Assembly (NCBI GenBank): GCA_000437595.1
Contig: FR899872.1
Span: 19,934-43,867, forward strand
DNA length: 23,934 nt
Direction: 5' to 3'
DNA from: Faecalibacterium sp. CAG:74
GTDB lineage: Bacteria; Bacillota; Clostridia; Christensenellales; Aristaeellaceae
Under the pieces are notes generated by a model, which worked only from the letters and a program-made list of their open reading frames with translations, searched no databases and was not told the DNA's origin. Position 1 is the stretch's first letter; each line of letters opens with the position of its first letter. Positions 21,602 to 23,934 of the stretch are shown piece after piece. The position numbers and the translations under genes are program-made.

Positions 21602-21661
21602 TAGTGGGCTGTTCGGTCTGCCCCTGAAACCGCAAAAATATGCAGAAAATCAGCATAAACA

Positions 21662-21702
21662 CCCGATTTGGCACGAATCTTGCTGCCGAATCGGGCGTTT
21701 TT
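21662..21702 (+). terminator. Intrinsic terminator upstream of sdaAB
   Basis: CCCGATTTGGC and GCCGAATCGGG (21662-21695) pair along 11 bp with one G-U, followed by CG and TTTTT (21698-21702). It would stop transcripts arriving from glmM through the repeat element. Confidence 0.85.
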
Positions 21703-21716
21703 CTTGCAAAAATCCA

Positions 21717-21745
21717 TTGCAAAATCAGCAGAAAACAGGTACAAT
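21717..21745 (+). promoter_or_regulatory. Promoter of the sdaAB-sdaAA operon
   Basis: TTGCAA (21717-21722), a 17-base spacer and TACAAT (21740-21745), about 40 bases before the sdaAB start. Confidence 0.78.
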
Positions 21746-21787
21746 AGAGTAGGGGAGAAACCGTTTTCCCGGAAAGGCGTGGAACGC

Positions 21788-22453
21788 ATGGATTTGTTCG
21801 ACCTGATAGGTCCCGTGATGATTGGGCCAAGCAGCTCCCATACCGCGGGCGCGGCGCGCATTGGGCTGACCGCGTATTCGCTGCTGGGTGAAAGGGTGGT
21901 CAAGGCGGATGTCGGGCTGCATGGCTCGTTCGCTAAAACATACCGCGGCCATGGCACAGACCGCGCTATCGTCGGCGGATTGCTGGGGATGCACGTCGAT
22001 GACCCCCGCCTGCGCGATTCGCTGGAAATCGCCCGTCAACAGGGCATGGACGTGCGCTTTGAGCAGGTCAATCTCCGCGGGGCGCACCCGAACACCGTCC
22101 GGCTGCACGTCACGGGGGAGCACGGCACGGCGCTGACCCTCGAAGCGGCGTCCGTCGGCGGCGGCAACATCGAAATCCACCGCATCAACGGCTTGAGCGT
22201 CAATTTCACCGGCAAGGCGGATACGATGATTATCCACCACATCGACATGCCCGGCGCGATTGCGGCGGTCACGTCGACCTTGGCGCGCCACCGCGTCAAT
22301 ATCGCGAACATGCAGGTCTATCGCCGCAAACTCGGCGGAGACGCCATGATGGTGCTGGAGCTTGACGGCGCGCCCTCCCAGGCGGACTTGGACATCATCC
22401 GCCAAATCCCCGATATCAGGAGCTGCACGTTCCTCAAAAGGAGGGATGACTGA
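21788..22453 (+). CDS. sdaAB: L-serine dehydratase, beta subunit
   Basis: Subunit of the iron-sulfur L-serine dehydratase that turns serine into pyruvate and ammonia. 221 residues. It begins MDLFDLIGPVMIGPSSSHTA, holding the family SSHTAG motif (about 15-20). TYRGHGTDRAIVGGLLGM and the serine-binding-type GGGNIEIHRING follow. A C-terminal ACT domain starts at about residue 145 (IIHHIDMPGAIAAVTSTLA, NIANMQVYR). ATG 21788 fits the family N-terminus; GGAAAGG is about 11 bases upstream. An open frame from 21668 crosses the terminator and promoter, so it is not used. The stop overlaps the sdaAA start (TGATG). Confidence 0.94.
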   Translation: MDLFDLIGPVMIGPSSSHTAGAARIGLTAYSLLGERVVKADVGLHGSFAKTYRGHGTDRAIVGGLLGMHVDDPRLRDSLEIARQQGMDVRFEQVNLRGAHPNTVRLHVTGEHGTALTLEAASVGGGNIEIHRINGLSVNFTGKADTMIIHHIDMPGAIAAVTSTLARHRVNIANMQVYRRKLGGDAMMVLELDGAPSQADLDIIRQIPDIRSCTFLKRRDD

Positions 22454-23316
22454 TGGACTATACGCTGCACGAATGGGTGCGCATGGCGAGCCATCACGGG
22501 TCGATTGCGCGGTGCGCGATTGAAAAACAGGCGGAGGAATCCGGGCTGGACGCGCTGGCAGTGCGCGAAAAAATGCGCCATCACCTGCGCGTGATGCAGG
22601 AGGCGGCGCAGCAGGGGCTGGATGAGCGCCTGCGCAGCGTTACCGGGCTGACGGGCGGACAGGCGGCGCTGATGATGAAGCGCCTGCAGGCGGGCAAGTG
22701 TCTGGCGGGGAATTTGCTGGGCAAGGCGGAAGTGTACGCGCTGGCGACGGCGGAGTGCAACGGCTGCATGGGCAAAATCGTCGCTGCCCCGACGGCGGGC
22801 GCGTGCGGGATTCTGCCCGGCGCGGTGCTGGCAATGATGGAAGAAAAAGGCGCAACCGAGGAACAGGCGGTGGACGCGCTGTTCGTCGCGGCGGCGGTCG
22901 GTCAGGCGATTGCAACGCAGGCGAGCATCTCCGGCGCGGAGGGCGGCTGTCAGGCGGAATGCGGTTCGGCGGCGGCGATGGCGGCGGCGGCGCTGGTGTA
23001 TCTGGAGGGGGGCAATCCACAGCAGTGCGCGGACGCGGCGGCGTTTGCGCTGATGAACCTGCTGGGACTGGTCTGCGATCCCGTCGGCGGGCTGGTGGAA
23101 GTGCCCTGCGTGTACCGCAACGTGGGCGCGTCCGGCATCGCGTTTACGGCGGCGGACATGGCGCTCAGCGGCATTCGCTGCCCGATTGAGCCTGACGAGG
23201 TGATTCTGGCGATGAAGGAAGTTGGCGACGCGCTGCCGACGTCCCTGCGCGAAACCGGCGAAGGCGGCTGCGCGGCGTGCGAGAGCATCTGCAAACGCCT
23301 GCATCACAAGGAGTAA
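22453..23316 (+). CDS. sdaAA: L-serine dehydratase, alpha subunit (iron-sulfur)
   Basis: Catalytic subunit paired with SdaAB. 287 residues, the usual length. Motifs are CMGKIVAAPTAGACGILPGA (about 105-124), GAEGGCQAECGSAAAM (161-176) and GLVCDPVGGLVEVPC (205-219). Cys166, Cys208 and Cys219 have the spacing (42 and 11 residues) known for the three cluster ligands of characterised bacterial L-serine dehydratases. The 4Fe-4S cluster polarises the serine hydroxyl and is oxygen-sensitive, which suits an anaerobe. The start codon shares a base with the sdaAB stop, so translation is coupled. A DUF4180 gene follows four bases after the stop. Confidence 0.95.
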   Translation: MDYTLHEWVRMASHHGSIARCAIEKQAEESGLDALAVREKMRHHLRVMQEAAQQGLDERLRSVTGLTGGQAALMMKRLQAGKCLAGNLLGKAEVYALATAECNGCMGKIVAAPTAGACGILPGAVLAMMEEKGATEEQAVDALFVAAAVGQAIATQASISGAEGGCQAECGSAAAMAAAALVYLEGGNPQQCADAAAFALMNLLGLVCDPVGGLVEVPCVYRNVGASGIAFTAADMALSGIRCPIEPDEVILAMKEVGDALPTSLRETGEGGCAACESICKRLHHKE

Positions 23317-23320
23317 GAAT

Positions 23321-23689
23321 ATGTACATCCAGCAAGTCAACCAAGACGGCGTATCCATTGCGCTGATTCGCAGCGAAAAGCCGCTGATGACGGACGTGCA
23401 GTCCGCGCTCGACCTGATGATGACGGTGCGCGCGGAGACAGGCTGCAAGCGCATCGCCCTCAACCGCGAAGCCATCATGGGGGATTTTTTCGTGCTTTCG
23501 ACGGGCATTGCGGGCGAAATCCTGCAAAAGTTCGTGAATTACGGCTTCAAACTCGCAGTTTATGGCGATTTCGCGCATGAAACGAGTGCGGCATTGCGGA
23601 ATTTCATCCGTGAAAGCAACGAAGGACGGGATATTTTCTTCCAGCCCGACGCAAATTCCGCGACGGAAAAGCTGGCACGGGCGGAATGA
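23321..23689 (+). CDS. DUF4180 domain-containing protein
   Basis: 122 residues from ATG 23321, preceded by AAGGAG that overlaps the sdaAA end. The central STGIAGEILQKFVNYG, then KLAVYGDF, then LRNFIRESNEGRDIFF, is the signature of the DUF4180 family, small cytoplasmic proteins of unknown function. The early segment PLMTDVQSALDLMMTVRAET and ALNREAIMGDFF also fit. No catalytic residues are known. An in-frame extension to 23222 lies inside sdaAA and is rejected. It appears to be the third gene of the serine dehydratase operon, which suggests but does not prove a related role. A terminator follows 38 bases after the stop. Confidence 0.85.
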   Translation: MYIQQVNQDGVSIALIRSEKPLMTDVQSALDLMMTVRAETGCKRIALNREAIMGDFFVLSTGIAGEILQKFVNYGFKLAVYGDFAHETSAALRNFIRESNEGRDIFFQPDANSATEKLARAE

Positions 23690-23727
23690 GGGGGACACTG
23701 CGCCATCCGCAAAATCCAACGAAAAAG

Positions 23728-23760
23728 GGCGATTCGGCATAAACACCGAACCGCCTTTTT
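23728..23760 (+). terminator. Intrinsic terminator of the sdaAB-sdaAA-DUF4180 operon
   Basis: GGCGATTCGG and CCGAACCGCC (23728-23755) pair with one mismatch around CATAAACA and are followed by TTTTT. AAAAA on the other side could let it work in both directions. Confidence 0.85.
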
Positions 23761-23767
23761 CGTGCTC

Positions 23768-23934
23768 CAATCAACACGCGGAAAAAGTATGTAAGTGCGC
23801 TCAACTCCATCGCGCGAAAGGGTCAAGGGCAGCGTCCCTCGGTCTCCCTCAATCAACACGCGGAAGAAGTATGAGCGTGCGCTCAACTCCATCGCGCGAA
23901 AGGGTCAAGGGACGAAGTCCCTTGCGGAGTCCAG
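23768..23934. repeat. Tandem repeat, two units of 82-bp period, cut by the window end
   Basis: A 62-base block at 23768-23829 recurs at 23850-23911 with 58 of 62 positions identical. Each block is followed by an inverted repeat; the second is perfect, CAAGGGAC-GAA-GTCCCTTG (23906-23924). The final bases GCGGAGTCCAG resemble the edge of the structured element near 3909-3917 (GAAGCAGTCCAG), so another copy may begin here. No gene is seen in it. Confidence 0.85.

Noticed and set aside
23560..23892. Minus-strand peptides of the form MELSA..YFFRVLI at the window end
   Set aside because: The repeated peptide arises from the tandem DNA repeat; one frame overlaps the DUF4180 gene antisense and passes through the terminator. 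No ribosome binding site or conserved length supports coding.
23768..23934. CRISPR array
   Set aside because: Only two units, with a 62-base repeat and a 20-base spacer, internal hairpins and no cas genes. This does not fit CRISPR dimensions.

Overview
The window is GC-rich bacterial chromosome that reads as a spore-forming member of the Clostridia, possibly a Christensenellales- or Oscillospirales-type gut lineage. The taxon is an inference. The support is sporulation genes (a spoVM microgene, yqfC-yqfD), the Firmicutes gene order yqfC-yqfD-phoH-pgpH-ybeY-cdd-era, lysine and tetrahydrofolate riboswitches, strong AGGAGG-type ribosome binding sites and TTGACA/TATAAT promoters. No rRNA, tRNA, phage, insertion sequence or CRISPR array was seen.

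Layout. 1-540 (minus): N-terminal part of a MATE efflux transporter with its promoter. 650-1400: a truncated repeat, a HAD hydrolase gene wrecked by an internal deletion, then a 65-residue membrane protein and a 29-residue SpoVM-like peptide, possibly under a sigma-E promoter. 1408-4816: a lysine operon (promoter, lysine riboswitch, terminator, asd-dapA-dapB). 4891-8810: ftsH, a DUF308-like membrane protein and two tandem paralogous membrane proteins of unknown function. 8838-10326: THF riboswitch, folT-like ECF S component and nth. 10442-12921 (minus): a DnaD-domain gene with a repeat-rich linker and an mreB/mbl gene. 12941-19729: yqfC, yqfD, phoH, pgpH, a fused ybeY-cdd and era. 19986-21371: glmM. 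21717-23689: sdaAB-sdaAA and a DUF4180 gene. The last 170 bases hold a two-unit tandem repeat cut by the window edge.

How the genes work together. asd, dapA and dapB make the diaminopimelate/lysine precursor needed for peptidoglycan, and dipicolinate for spores; the lysine riboswitch-terminator should shut them off when lysine is plentiful. The yqfC-era block joins sporulation genes to ribosome maturation (YbeY, Era) and c-di-AMP turnover (PgpH). A strong vegetative-type promoter inside the end of yqfD would let phoH and downstream genes run independently of sporulation. GlmM and MreB serve cell-wall synthesis and shape.

Most notable unexplained signal: a dispersed structured element occurs at least five times in intergenic DNA (around 650-720, 3847-3972, 11596-11725, 19800-19920 and 21446-21601), in both orientations. 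It contains a hairpin of form CGCnnn-TGCG-nnnGCG and a second long stem. Both stems change by compensating substitutions between copies, and the loop is of UNCG type.
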